Assembly: GCA_032718475.1 (NCBI GenBank)
Contig: JAUCBJ010006080.1
Location: 1 to 24,867, forward strand
From: Nemertoderma westbladi
Taxonomy: Eukaryota > Xenacoelomorpha > Nemertodermatida > Nemertodermatidae
Length of the DNA: 24,867 nt
Reading direction: 5' to 3'
The notes under the pieces are model-generated. The model ran no database searches. It had not been told where the DNA came from and saw nothing but the letters and a program-made list of their open reading frames with translations. A program made the position numbers and the translations under genes. Below, piece after piece: positions 10,200 to 19,994 of this stretch (positions are counted from its first letter, which is position 1; every line of letters starts with the position of its first letter).

Positions 10200-10720
10200 T
10201 CCATCGATTCTTTATTCAAGTGATTTCGTCAGTGTCCAGTTCTCACCCCCATATAAAAATACACTTTCCACTGTGGCTCGAAAGAACTTACTCTTCAGGT
10301 GCGTGGAGAGATCTGATATCCAGATGGTATCCATTTTTGATAGAGCTACCCATGCCTTTGATTTCCTAACTTCTAGGTACTGGAAGTCGTCAACCTTCCT
10401 TAGTTGATTATTATCAATTATTGTTGTCAAGTTTCCAAAAGTCAATAATTCGGTCTTGGTAGCATTTATATGCAATCCAACCTCCTTAGCAGCCCTCTCC
10501 ACTTTATTCATTAGAAGCTGTGCATCTGCTAGTGTATTAGAGAGCAGGGCGTTGTCATCCACAAAGTCGGTGTCTGTGACTGTATTTGCCGGATATCTAC
10601 TACTTCTGCGTTCTTGTAGTGGGAATCCCAGATCTTCACCCTTTGTGGCCGTCCTCATTGCGTAATCCAGTACAATTACAAATAGTAATGACGGCAATGT
10701 GTCACCAGGGCCGGATTTAG
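10200..10720 (-). mobile_element. Lineage B retrotransposon fragment, antisense
   Basis: The reverse complement encodes the lineage B reverse transcriptase palm end and the region after it. Where it overlaps the copy at 1224-1790 the two agree well, for example GGGGGTGAGAMCTGGACACTGAC and GAATYGATGG. Homology ends abruptly at about 10200, before the normal 3' end of the element. This is unusual for target-primed insertions, which are normally truncated at the 5' end. It suggests a later deletion or rearrangement. Confidence 0.75.
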
Positions 10721-10742
10721 ATTGTGGGAGATCCTCTACCAT
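10212..10742 (-). pseudogene. Partial RTE-like reverse transcriptase (lineage B)
   Basis: The 176-codon frame contains GDTLPSLLFVIVLDYAMRTA, equivalent to RT block B (the long copy has GDTLAPFLFIIVVDYV). It then has TDTDFVDDNALLSN, the catalytic FxDD block C, and INATKTELLTFGN, the region after the palm. The first dozen residues (MVEDLPQSKSGP) do not match the family and probably come from flanking DNA. The block A aspartate and everything upstream are missing, as is the C-terminal domain. It is a non-functional piece of the lineage seen at 1224-1790. Confidence 0.8.
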
Positions 10743-12477
10743 GCGAGCGAAATTTTTCCAATGTTGTTCGGTATTGTAAATATGAAATGGCTTTGTTTGA
10801 CTCTTTTAAGTGTTAACGGCTTGGCTTTTGGAGCCCCTCTGCCCCGGAGGCCCTTACACAGGACCTGTAATAATTTTAATTGTAAGGGATTTTATCAGAT
10901 ATTTCCGCAAATTTATTATAATAATGTATTAACATAATAATTGTATAATAATCAGTTAATTCTAGTGACATATCACTTCCAACTTTTGCGGGACTCGTTG
11001 GATATACCCCGATATTTTAGTGAATCTGTTGTATCCTTATACCTATTAGTGCGGTTAAGAGAAAAGGAATTCCGGTTCATCAATTATCATCTGCGTTCAC
11101 TTCATTGGTTAAACTTCTTTTCCCCACAGTAGTGGCATCTCGGGAGGGTTTTGCGACCCCCAAAGCCGAACCGGTTTCGTGCTGTCCAGGTCCCAAATTG
11201 TTTGGGTTCTTTGCAACTCACTGTAACCAATAGAACACAGTAGATGCATGACTTCTTGGCTTTGACGCAACAGCATCTCGTATTATTACAGCCTCCCCGC
11301 GTGGTGCACTGGCAACACCACTACGATTTGGAGAATGGAATGCCAAGATCTAGATCTTTCTGGTTTGGTTTAAAACCATTCATTACAGCAAATTATAGTT
11401 GTAGCTAGCTATTTAATTTTTGAGCGTTACGTTTTTTTTCTTTCTATTATTTAGTATTTATTAGTGCTGTTTAGATAGTGTTTTTTTTATTTATAATCAG
11501 CGGTATGCTTATACAATATCTCTATTGGGTATCTATTCATGCATAAACAAAATGTTAAAGGCTACTTATTCAATTGTAAATCAGTAGCCTCCCAAACCAT
11601 AGTTGATTGGATAATAAATTCAGAGTCGCAGAAGTATGAAGTTCTTGTCTCTTCATGTAGAATATGTGTAGGATGTAGTGGTGGTCGCTCCGTGTGATAC
11701 CTGGGGGAAAAGTAATGATAATAAGATTACTGACTGTTTTGATAAGTACTACTGTACTACAACTGTACCAGGAGCCAGGAGTTCGGTACTGACTGACTGA
11801 TGGCATTCTTATATATATATATCTGTATATCGCATTGCTTGTTATATATATTGTATATGTATTGAACATCTGAATGGTATTACACTGACTTTATGAGATA
11901 ACGATATTATATGTTGTTTATCCAACTACCTTCGTTATAAGGATATTAGCTCTGGACCATACTCACTCATTCACTTGAAAAGTTGGAAGATTGTCATTAA
12001 AAAACGATAAATATATCCTTTCGAAAAACTGATGATTTAATTAACAAACAATAACCATGGATTGGTGGCAGCTTCATAAACACTGCTATGAGGTATTCTC
12101 CGGGATTTGTTCTCTCATGCATCTGTCATTCTCGAGTACCTCTAGTGTTCCCTAAGGTTATGTTTATCAAAAGGAGTGTGCTTGGTCTAGAACCCCAAAA
12201 AATAATATGCTTACACTTTGCGAATAAGACACATACTAAGTTACATCTGGGTGACAGACACACATACACGCAAGGTTTATTTGAGAGACAGAACCCCACA
12301 TGGTTGTGCCTAATATCAATAATCCTTCAATGGTTGGATACATATTTGAGATGCATTTCATCAATATCATTACACACATCTCATTCTGAATAAATATGTC
12401 ATGCTATTTCAAAGTGTTTTCTAGCTATTTGAATAACACTTTACTTGGACGTTTATTTATGGTATTTATACTACAAT
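10743..12477. other. Long non-coding stretch
   Basis: No credible gene was found; the frames of 60-100 codons on either strand lack any family resemblance. There is a short TA-rich tract near 11810-11860. A weak tRNA-like pair of boxes at 11302-11377 was examined and not accepted. Confidence 0.55.
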
Positions 12478-12520
12478 TTAACCCTATTAGTACCGGGCTA
12501 TAAAATGTTGTACAAATAAC

Positions 12521-12554
12521 GGGGGGGGGGGGGGGTCATATTGACCCCCCCCCC
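12521..12554. repeat. Poly-G/poly-C hairpin near the left end of the element
   Basis: Fifteen G, then TCA TAT TGA, then thirteen C, followed by A and seven more C. The G run plus TCA can pair with TGA plus the C run, giving a stem of about 16 bp and a loop of three bases. Each strand also has an uninterrupted homopolymer that could adopt other G-rich structures. Run lengths may be uncertain because homopolymers are error-prone to sequence. Confidence 0.9.
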
Positions 12555-13002
12555 CCCACCCCCCCTCTAAAATCTACAAATTTTTACGAAAACGTCTGAT
12601 TTCTTGTTTGTACATAGGTATCACTAGTCTGGATCCGACCGAAAAATGTACTGGGGTGGTTATATTGCAGGACCAAAATTACAAGTAGTGCACAATTTTC
12701 ACAAAATTTGTAAGTTACATTTTTCGGCTAATTATTTTTCAATAAGGGTTTTCTGGGGCGCAAAATACATTGGTAAATATTTAAAAATTATATGATTACT
12801 ATAAATGGCTGTTAAGTCCTCTCTGTGTAGGAACAAAAGGAAAAAAACAAGTAACCAGCGCTTTTCAGTTAGAACACAAAATTTTTAATTCACTTATACG
12901 ATGCTATAAATTCACATTTTCAGGTTTTATAGGGCGCTGATTCTAATGGAATACATTTCCAATATGCCAGATCAATGCTACTTGTATTTTTCGGCGTAAT
13001 TT

Positions 13003-13760
13003 GGCGAATTTTGGTGCTAGCACCAAATTTCGTACCCATCACCAAAAAGTACAAGGTTGCGATGTCCAGTGCTGTTTTTATTGATTCCATCGGATTCAGG
13101 ACCCTCATAAACCCGTATAACGCAAGAAACAAGATGATACTATCTACTGATAAATTTGCTTATTTTCCAAAATTTGGTGCTGGCACAACAATTTTCACCC
13201 ACCGGCGAAAAATACAAGTTTGAAAACTCTTATGAAATTTTTACTGATTCCATTGACTTCAGAACCCTCACAAACCCGTATAACGCAATAAACAAGGTGA
13301 CACAATAAATTGCTATATTTGATGGTTGTCAAAATTTGGTGCTAGCACCACATTTTGCAACACACTTCCGAATGATATATTTGATGGTTTTCAAAATTTG
13401 GTGCTAGCACCACATTTTGCACCCACTTCCGAAAAATACAAGTTTGAGATGTCTAGTTCGATAATTATATATTCCATTGAATTCAGAACAGCCATAAACC
13501 TCTAAAACGCAAGAAATAAATTGTCACAAGCAATTTTATCTATTGAATGGATTTTCAAAATTTCGTGCTAGCACCAAAATTTGCACACAGCCCCGAAAAA
13601 GACAAGTTTGATACGCTTGGTGCAACTCGTATATATCTCATTGAAACCAGAACCCCAAAATACCCCAATTGCGTAAATAACAAGTTTGAAACAATCAATT
13701 TACAAAATTGACATATTTCAAAATTTGGTGCTGGCACCAAAATTTGGCGCCCGCCGAAGA
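13003..13760. repeat. Internal repeats of about 165 bp with AAATTTGGTGCTAGCACC palindromes
   Basis: A palindromic core, AATTTGGTGCTAGCACCAAATT or a close variant, occurs centred near 13018, 13180, 13344, 13402, 13570 and 13730. Most spacings are 160-168 bp, with one extra copy after 58 bp. Each core is followed by similar sequence: CCGAAAAATACAAGTTTGA, then TTCCATTGAATTCAGAAC, then ATAAACCCGTATAACGCAA. The 58-bp spacing looks like a local duplication (GATATATTTGATGGTTKTCAA flanks both). Confidence 0.85.
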
Positions 13761-14058
13761 AAACAAGTTTGAAATTTCTAAATCAATTTATATGAATTCC
13801 ATCCAATTGCTAACACCAAAAAACCGGTGTAAATCAAAAATAGAGATGTTACAATTCATATTTAATGAAATGTAATTTTCAAAAAACGTCTCAAAAAAAG
13901 TGCCAAAAGTAGGGTTAAAAAATGGTGCTATAACTCAAAAACTACCCAATATTTTTGAAAACCGTTTTCACTACTAGGAAGACTATAGATGTTTAGGAAA
14001 AGTCATAAAATTTGAGATTCCCAACAGTGTTTGTTTCAGAATTATAATAAAAAACCAC

Positions 14059-14088
14059 GGGGGGGTAATATTGAGCCCCCCCCCCCCC
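14059..14088. repeat. Poly-G/poly-C hairpin near the right end of the element
   Basis: Seven G, TAATATTGAG, then thirteen C. It mirrors the left-end structure at 12521-12554 and sits eight bases from the right inverted end. A stem of about seven G-C pairs is possible. Confidence 0.85.
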
Positions 14089-14397
14089 TCCGAGTTTAAT
14101 AGGGTTAACCCCATTGCTATTTCAAAATTGCGAGAAACTTTCGTATCTAAACAGTTAGTTATACTGAGAGTGCTTAAATAAAACTTTGAGTAAAACAAGA
14201 TATTTCAGATATTTTTTGTTATGTAGGTTTGTATGTTCATTTTTTAGAAAAAATTTATATTTAAAATCGGATTATAAAAGCTTTATAGCCCCTTATAACC
14301 TTTTGATGTATAATTAATAAACCCACTCAATGATTCTCGCTCAAAAAGTTATACTTATCGGTTTCAGCAGGATTTAAAGCAATAATTTATTTTATGT

Positions 14398-14406
14398 TAT
14401 AAATAG
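14398..14406 (+). promoter_or_regulatory. Possible TATA box of the transporter gene
   Basis: TATAAATAG matches the TATAWAWR consensus and lies 80 bp before the ATG at 14486, leaving room for a short 5' leader. In AT-rich DNA such matches arise often by chance, and no initiator was identified. Confidence 0.25.
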
Positions 14407-14485
14407 TTTATTATATTTAAATAACCATATATTTTTCTCTAAGAACGCATATATTGTTCGAAGAAGCAAATATTGGTTTCGAAAA

Positions 14486-15817
14486 ATGCCCAATGATGAA
14501 GTACTTGATGTATCTACTTCTCTGGTGGGAAACATAGTTCTGTCAAGGTCACAACGTATTTATCGTTTGGTCAAAACAATATCATTAATACTAGCTTTTA
14601 TATGTTTGGGTATGAATGGTGAGATAGTCGGCCCAACTCTGCCTGATCTCCAAGAGAGAGTTGGTGTTAACTATGAAGAGATAGGACGAAGTTTGAGTGC
14701 ACGGTCGCTTGGTGTGTTACTAGGAGGCATCGTCGGAGGGATCTTGTTTGATCGATTCACAAAGTTTCGTGATGCTGGTATTGCAATCGGGTTGATGTCA
14801 TTTGGTGTAGCTGCGATATTTATGCCCCGGACCAACAGTTTGTTGGTATTGGCTCTGTTGATGTATATAAAAGGTCAAGGAGCTTCACTAATTGATACAG
14901 GATGCGGCCCTTGCATGCTTCGAATGTGGAAAAACAACCCAGGAGGGTTCACTTGTCTAATGCATGCTGGTTATGGCATAGGAAGCACCTTAGTTGTAAT
15001 TGTTTCAAACAACTACATAAAGAATGTAAGTAATCAACACACACCGGGACCTGATTCTTTGTACAATTCTCATCCAGGTATCGAAGTTCCCTACTTAATT
15101 GTCGGAGTCATCTGCATTTTATTATCATTTGTTTTCCTTGTTTTTCATTTTATTGAAACGCCTGATCCCTTCGAATCTATTTCCCAACAACGGTCAAACT
15201 TCCTCAATGTCTTCACAGATGTCCTTCTCACACCCAGGAATGCCTGTTTCGGGACTCAGATGGTTGTCTGCTTGGTTGTATTATCCTTTGGTGTTGTGGG
15301 AGGGGAACGTGCTTATGGGAAATTCGTATTTACTTACCTGGAAACTAGCGAACTTAATTTCACTAAAGATGAGGCATCTGTGGCACTAGCTTCTTACTGG
15401 ATCATATTTACAATATTTAGATGCATTGCATTTGTTCTCAGTTTTTGGGTTTCTAATTCCATATTAATTGTAATTTCCTGTTGCACTGTACTAGCAAGTT
15501 CTATAGGCCTTACGTTTCTTCATAAATACATCGCGGCCTTTTGGGCCTTCAGTAGTTTTTTTGCAGCATCAAAAAGCCCTCTCGCTCCTTTAGTTCTGGG
15601 ATGGTTGAATCTCTACATAGAAATGTCCAGTATAATGTTCATGTTTCAAATCAGCGGAAATGCTATTGGTGGCGTTGTGTTGCAATGGCTGACAGGGTAT
15701 TTGTTTCAATATTATGGACCAATATCTTTTACTTATGTGGTGACTGGTATTTCTGTCATAATCACTATCTCGTTTACAATTATGTATTTGTTAGCTGTGA
15801 GACATGGGCGACGTTAG
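14486..15817 (+). CDS. MFS transporter, sodium-dependent glucose transporter 1 (NaGLT1/MFSD4B)-like
   Basis: This intact 443-residue frame starts at an ATG with A at -3. It fits the NaGLT1/MFSD4 branch of the major facilitator superfamily, plasma-membrane carriers for glucose and related sugars (family knowledge). Visible hallmarks are GxxxxPTLPDL after the first membrane helix (residues 45-55), the MFS motif-A-like loop GGILFDRFTKFRD (84-96) between helices 2 and 3, SLIDTGC (134-140), and VPYLIVGVICILLSFVF (201-217). The loop GGERAYGKFVFTYLE (272-286) also matches. About 11-12 hydrophobic segments are present, with a central cytoplasmic loop near 222-255. It is somewhat shorter than typical animal members (about 480-520 residues, from memory). 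It has no introns, and no poly-A tail marks it as a retrogene. Substrate is inferred from the family only. Confidence 0.9.
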   Translation: MPNDEVLDVSTSLVGNIVLSRSQRIYRLVKTISLILAFICLGMNGEIVGPTLPDLQERVGVNYEEIGRSLSARSLGVLLGGIVGGILFDRFTKFRDAGIAIGLMSFGVAAIFMPRTNSLLVLALLMYIKGQGASLIDTGCGPCMLRMWKNNPGGFTCLMHAGYGIGSTLVVIVSNNYIKNVSNQHTPGPDSLYNSHPGIEVPYLIVGVICILLSFVFLVFHFIETPDPFESISQQRSNFLNVFTDVLLTPRNACFGTQMVVCLVVLSFGVVGGERAYGKFVFTYLETSELNFTKDEASVALASYWIIFTIFRCIAFVLSFWVSNSILIVISCCTVLASSIGLTFLHKYIAAFWAFSSFFAASKSPLAPLVLGWLNLYIEMSSIMFMFQISGNAIGGVVLQWLTGYLFQYYGPISFTYVVTGISVIITISFTIMYLLAVRHGRR

Positions 15818-16139
15818 GTTGTACAAAAGCCAACATGTTTTAAAATATAAGTTAATTTAGTGTTAATATGCAATATTGTCAACTTTTTCAATCATAATTA
15901 TTAGGAGTCTGCATGACAGCGGGATCCTTACTGTAAAAATCTCTGGTCATATAACACTGACCGACTCACTCATTCATTCATTCACTCACTCACTGATCAT
16001 AATCCAGGTTCAGGCACTTACTGCCTGGCGTTTTTTTTATGTAATTTTGCAAGTAAATTGCTTTGTTGGTTCGAAATCGCGTTACAAAAAAATCTCAGAT
16101 TGATTCTATGTGTGGTATTCGATATATTTCGTCTTTTGT
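15818..16139. other. Downstream region of the transporter with TCAC/ATTC microsatellite
   Basis: After the transporter stop there is no clear AATAAA. At 15961-15995 lies a short tract of 4-base repeats (CACTCATTCATTCATTCACT type). No gene was recognised. Confidence 0.5.
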
Positions 16140-17945
16140 TTATTAGTATTTAATGTTTAGGAGATCGATCAACTTGCTTGCTGGTTGAAAAAGCCAACTA
16201 ACCACCAAGGTTAAGGCTGAATCACCAGCCGATCACCTCAATGGTTGGAAGGCCCACTTTGAAAAGCTCCTCAATAATGACAGGGTACTTTATAGAAGTA
16301 AAAGTGTCTGAGTCTGTACTCCCAGATATTCCCATTGGTGATATCTCCTTTGCAGAAGTGAAGGCAGCTGCAAAGAGCATTAAGACCAATCGTGCCAGTG
16401 GAGTAGATGGTGTCCCCCCTGAGGTCTTTAAAATACCTGAGTGTTTAAAGCTCATCTATCCCATCATAGTAGACATGTACCGAACAACAAGAGTCCCACA
16501 AGAAATGAAAACAAATAAGTTGGTGCCAGTTCCCAAGAAAGGCAACCTAACACTCTATGGTTCTTTTCGGGGAATCTCATTGATCTCGATTGCTGCAAAG
16601 CTATACAATAGAATTCTATTAAATCGCATCAGGGATCCCATTGAGAGACTGCTCCGTGAAAATCAGAATGGGTTCCGTAAAGGTCGTGGGACCATGGAGC
16701 CTATTTTGGCACTTAGAAGGATAATTGAAGAGTTATCAAAAAAGAAAGACAGGCATCTGGCTGTTATCTTTGTTGACTTCTTCAAGGCCTTTGATTCAGT
16801 CTCTCGCTCACGTATGTTCAGCATACTTTCATTATATGGGATTCCTGATGAAATTATTACAGCAATCAGATCAGTATACGATGGTTCGACAACATTTGTT
16901 TCTACTGTTGACGGTGACACAGAACCATTTGAAGTGTTATGGGGCGTCCTCCAGGGAGACACACTTGCACCATTCTTGTTCATAATTGTTGTTGACTATG
17001 TTCCACGCATGTCCTTATATCATCATAATGATGATGGGGTGATGATAACTCCACCTACTGGCTCCAGAATTCGAGGAAATCCTGCCAAGTACCTAACTGA
17101 TCTAGACTTTGCTGATGACTTAGGAGTACTCTCAGAATCACTAGAGGGAGCCCAACGGCTCCTCAGCTCATTAGAACATGCTGCTTCTAGTGTTGGTCTT
17201 TTTATTAACTCCAGAAAGACCAACATTTTGACAGTTAACTTTGAAAGTCCTCAGCAAGTCTCTGATCGGATGAGCATATGCTCAAAAGATGGTATGCTTG
17301 AGCATGTGGATGACTTCTGTTACCTGGGATCATGGATCCGCAAGTCAGGTGAGGACCTTCGAATACGTAAGGGAAAGGCATGGGCAGCCTTGAATAGGCT
17401 TTCCAGGATTTGGAAGTCAACGAGAATTAATCGTAAACTTAAGGTCCGATTGTTTAGAGCAGCAGTAGCTCCAGTACTCCTCTATGGGAGTCCATGCTGG
17501 GCTCTAACTGCTGAGGACACCAAATCTCTGGATGGCACATTCACAAGAATGCTACACCGGGTTCATTGTGTCAAGTACAATGCACACATCTCCAACCAGA
17601 CACTATATAACATTGGAGGTGTCTCATTGGTTCCCCCAAGCTTGACACTAGAACAAAATCGCCTCCGCTTTGCAGGGCATTGCTTTCGCCATGAGGACCA
17701 GCCAGTGCATAATCTTGTACTTTGGCAGCCTCATGGAGTGAATAAGCATGGTGGACAGCCCATGACTTTCTTGAGACATATCTTAATGGACACTGGCCTT
17801 GAAGATGCGAATGATCTAGCAAATGTCATGGGTGATAGGGAGTTGTGGCGGTGCAATTTTGTCGATAAGCCAGCACAGCATTCTTAAAAATGCAGCTGCA
17901 ATGCAGCATGCCGATCCTAGTAGTAGTTATTACTATTTAATGTTT
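16140..17945 (+). mobile_element. 5'-truncated RTE-like non-LTR retrotransposon, lineage A, with target-site duplication
   Basis: The insertion runs from about 16159 to 17926. It is flanked by TTATTAGTATTTAATGTTT (16140-16158) and TTATTACTATTTAATGTTT (17927-17945), 18 of 19 bases identical. The 3' end has the shared tail TTAAAAATGCAGCTGCAATG followed by CCGATCCTAGTAGTAG. TAG repeats at the 3' end instead of poly-A fit the RTE group, whose members end in short tandem repeats. The endonuclease domain expected upstream of the reverse transcriptase is absent, so the copy is 5'-truncated and cannot move alone. At least four other pieces of this lineage lie in the window. Confidence 0.88.
16241..17887 (+). 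CDS. Reverse transcriptase of RTE-like retrotransposon (5'-truncated)
   Basis: This 548-codon frame encodes most of the reverse transcriptase and the C-terminal domain. Residues 49-62 are TNRASGVDGVPPEV. Then come VPVPKKG and the FRGISLISIAAKLYNRIL block (96-126), and ENQNGFRKGRGT (140-151). The catalytic block A is VIFVDFFKAFD (175-185), block B is GVLQGDTLAPFLF (235-247), and block C is LDFADDLGVL (288-297). The C-terminal half ends LEQNRLRFAGHCFR through VDKPAQHS. The first 20 or so codons are out of register: another frame at 16207-16275 reads KAESPADHLNGWKAHFEKLL, which fits the family, so a frameshift lies near 16270-16310 and the Met at 16241 is not natural. All three catalytic aspartates remain, so decay is recent or slight. 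Confidence 0.88.
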   Translation: MVGRPTLKSSSIMTGYFIEVKVSESVLPDIPIGDISFAEVKAAAKSIKTNRASGVDGVPPEVFKIPECLKLIYPIIVDMYRTTRVPQEMKTNKLVPVPKKGNLTLYGSFRGISLISIAAKLYNRILLNRIRDPIERLLRENQNGFRKGRGTMEPILALRRIIEELSKKKDRHLAVIFVDFFKAFDSVSRSRMFSILSLYGIPDEIITAIRSVYDGSTTFVSTVDGDTEPFEVLWGVLQGDTLAPFLFIIVVDYVPRMSLYHHNDDGVMITPPTGSRIRGNPAKYLTDLDFADDLGVLSESLEGAQRLLSSLEHAASSVGLFINSRKTNILTVNFESPQQVSDRMSICSKDGMLEHVDDFCYLGSWIRKSGEDLRIRKGKAWAALNRLSRIWKSTRINRKLKVRLFRAAVAPVLLYGSPCWALTAEDTKSLDGTFTRMLHRVHCVKYNAHISNQTLYNIGGVSLVPPSLTLEQNRLRFAGHCFRHEDQPVHNLVLWQPHGVNKHGGQPMTFLRHILMDTGLEDANDLANVMGDRELWRCNFVDKPAQHS

Positions 17946-19992
17946 TTAATATTATTATTATTATTTTGTCACAAAATTAAATATATTTAGACATTCATGG
18001 ACAGCTGTTCACAATGAAAAATGGTTCATGTAATGGATTTCTATACAGGCTTAGTAAAATTTGATGAGGTTGCCAATATTACTGTACTTAGTTCACCCAT
18101 ACTGTTTGTTTAGGCCCTACCACTCTCTGGCAAAGTTGAATTTCTCAATAGACTAGCATTACTGTGTGTTTAATATTTCATACGCTGATGGCCTTCACAC
18201 ACTCGACACAAAGAGAATTTGTAATTGTTGGATGCTAACAGCATATAACTACTGTTAGCGAGAGCGAGAACAAATGCCTGACAAATCTGACAAACAGGTC
18301 TACTCCCTCTCTGACCAGTGAGGCAGAAAAAACAGTCTACGAACAGAAAAAACTCACCAGAAAACAATCCCCGCGCAGCGAAGCCTAAACTAATAACGCT
18401 GATGGACTGACTACGTTCGCAGACTTCCCGCAGTGTGATTTAGATGGGGGGTGGATGTGCTAGCTAAATACTAGCAGACTAGCGGCAAATAAACACAGTC
18501 TCTTATATAATAAAATGTGAGGAACAAATAAAATGTTCTAGAACACGTGTGTGTGTGCTAATTTGAATCAAACAAAATGGCGGAACAAAATCATATCAAA
18601 CAGTTTGTGTAAATATGGGGGTGTATACCTTTTTACTAGGGGTAGGTGGTTGGTAGGGCAAAAAATCGGATGCTGGATTACTAGAATAAATCCAGTCACC
18701 CTTTTTTGTACGTAGGTCTAATACTCACAAATAATGAGGGGTTCTCCTTCGTATTTGGGATTCAATCGGGCATGCAAGGTGTTATGAGCTACGCCCGAAT
18801 TCGGCACCCTTTACCAGACTATAATTATTAAGGAGAGTGAAATGCTGTTATTTACTACGGTACTGAATCTGGTTACAGAATCTGTTGCAGCGGCAGTTCC
18901 TATCAGTACTTTGGCAAAGGACACGGTAGTGTTAGTATAACCGTCTTAGCCCTATGTTGTATGCCAAATAGCAGTAAATCTGCCCTCTGCCTAGATAATA
19001 TAGTCAAATTCAGGCAGAAACAGCTGACATCCCTACAGCCTACAGGACAATTTGGTACTAACAGCTTTCGCTATCAAAATGGCCACCAAATTACCACTAA
19101 GTATGCCCTTTGGCCCCTTTGCCCCTGTAGGTGTATGAAGGTGAACCGTGGGTTTCCCTGCCTGAACCTGAATATATTATCTCTAAAATTTTATGGCGTC
19201 CCAGTACGTCACTACCTTCCGCCTGTCAATCTATGGTCTTACAGCGAGGCTGGAAGGCGTCAAGCGTGGTCTTACCTGGGAGAGGGCTGGGTCGAATAAT
19301 CGGAAAAGTCTATCTTGTGGGTCCCCTTCATGCATCTTGTTGACGTTCCTTCTGTTGCCACTGTCGGAGGAATTTAAGCCGCCATTTGTTACCAGAAACT
19401 TAAATTCGTAACCGGTACCAGTTGACTGTTTTTTATGAAATAAAAAAGGTAGGTTCCTTATCGGGCCGCCAGGCCCTTCACTAGTAAATATTCGCTAATC
19501 TTATATCTTGTAAATGTGCTTGATAATGAAATTATTTGCTTCATATAATAATATGTTCACAGTTCACAACTCTATAATATTGAAACGCCATAATCTGGGT
19601 ATATATATGGGTAAACAAAGGTTATAGGTTTGACCTATTAATTTATGTAATCGATCTATTCGTCTCCAAGTTCATTACACACACATTGATTCTGGGTTAC
19701 AACTAATAAGCAATCAATGACAAATTCTAGTTGAGTTTATTGATAATAATGAAAATCAATCAAGTTCATTACTCATATAGTCTTCTTGAACTTTAATAAT
19801 AGCGCACACCGACGTCTAATAATTGGCTGAAGTGTTTTCGAGAGCAATGGATATTGAGCTCAACATGTTAAGATCTTACATATTCTTAATTATCTCGATA
19901 ATTAATTAATTAATTATCGCGTAACTTTCCTATTGCATTGCCGATACACATATAAACCACCATACAAAGTCTTGTAGCTACGGAAGCCCAAA
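17946..19992. other. Long non-coding stretch; one weak cysteine-rich frame
   Basis: Nothing was firmly recognised. A minus-strand 65-codon frame (18170-18367) has cysteine pairs CFFC, CQIC and CRVC with a plausible 3' acceptor upstream (TTCTGTTCGTAG), but it matches no family I know. Overlapping plus-strand frames at 18961-19411 look accidental. A GT microsatellite lies near 18546-18556. Confidence 0.45.
19896..19919. repeat. Perfect 24-bp palindrome
   Basis: CGATAATTAATT is followed directly by its exact reverse complement AATTAATTATCG. The interior is simple AATT repetition, so it may have arisen by slippage. No function is implied. Confidence 0.85.
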
Positions 19993-19994
19993 AT

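Larger units (their letters stand above)
12478..14108. mobile_element. piggyBac-like non-autonomous element (TTAA-flanked)
   Basis: TTAA occurs at 12478-12481 and at 14105-14108. Directly inside are inverted ends CCCTATTA (12482-12489) and TAATAGGG (14097-14104), with weaker pairing continuing to a shared CGG. TTAA target duplications with ends starting CCC are the signature of the piggyBac superfamily. The body, 1623 bp, has no long reading frame and no transposase, so it would depend on an enzyme from elsewhere. Near both ends lie poly-G/poly-C hairpins around a shared GGGTMATATTGA core. Inside are palindrome-centred repeats about 165 bp apart. Sequence left of about 13000 resembles the inverse of sequence to its right, giving the element a fold-back character. 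Confidence 0.75.

Noticed and set aside
11302-11377. tRNA-like or SINE head with box A (TGGTGCACTGG) and box B (GGTTTAAAACC)
   Set aside because: Boxes are about 65 bp apart, longer than usual, box B has a mismatch at the key C, and no cloverleaf stems form convincingly.
12920-13740. Three short frames inside the TTAA-flanked element
   Set aside because: They come from the internal palindromic repeats and show no transposase motifs.
15099-15389. 96-codon frame inside the transporter
   Set aside because: Shadow frame of the MFS gene in another phase; low-complexity hydrophobic translation.
16222-16983. Antisense frames over the reverse transcriptase (77 and 106 codons)
   Set aside because: Shadows of the sense coding frame with no independent features.
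18961-19411. Overlapping plus-strand frames of 70-112 codons
   Set aside because: Three overlapping phases without family resemblance or codon pattern; judged accidental.
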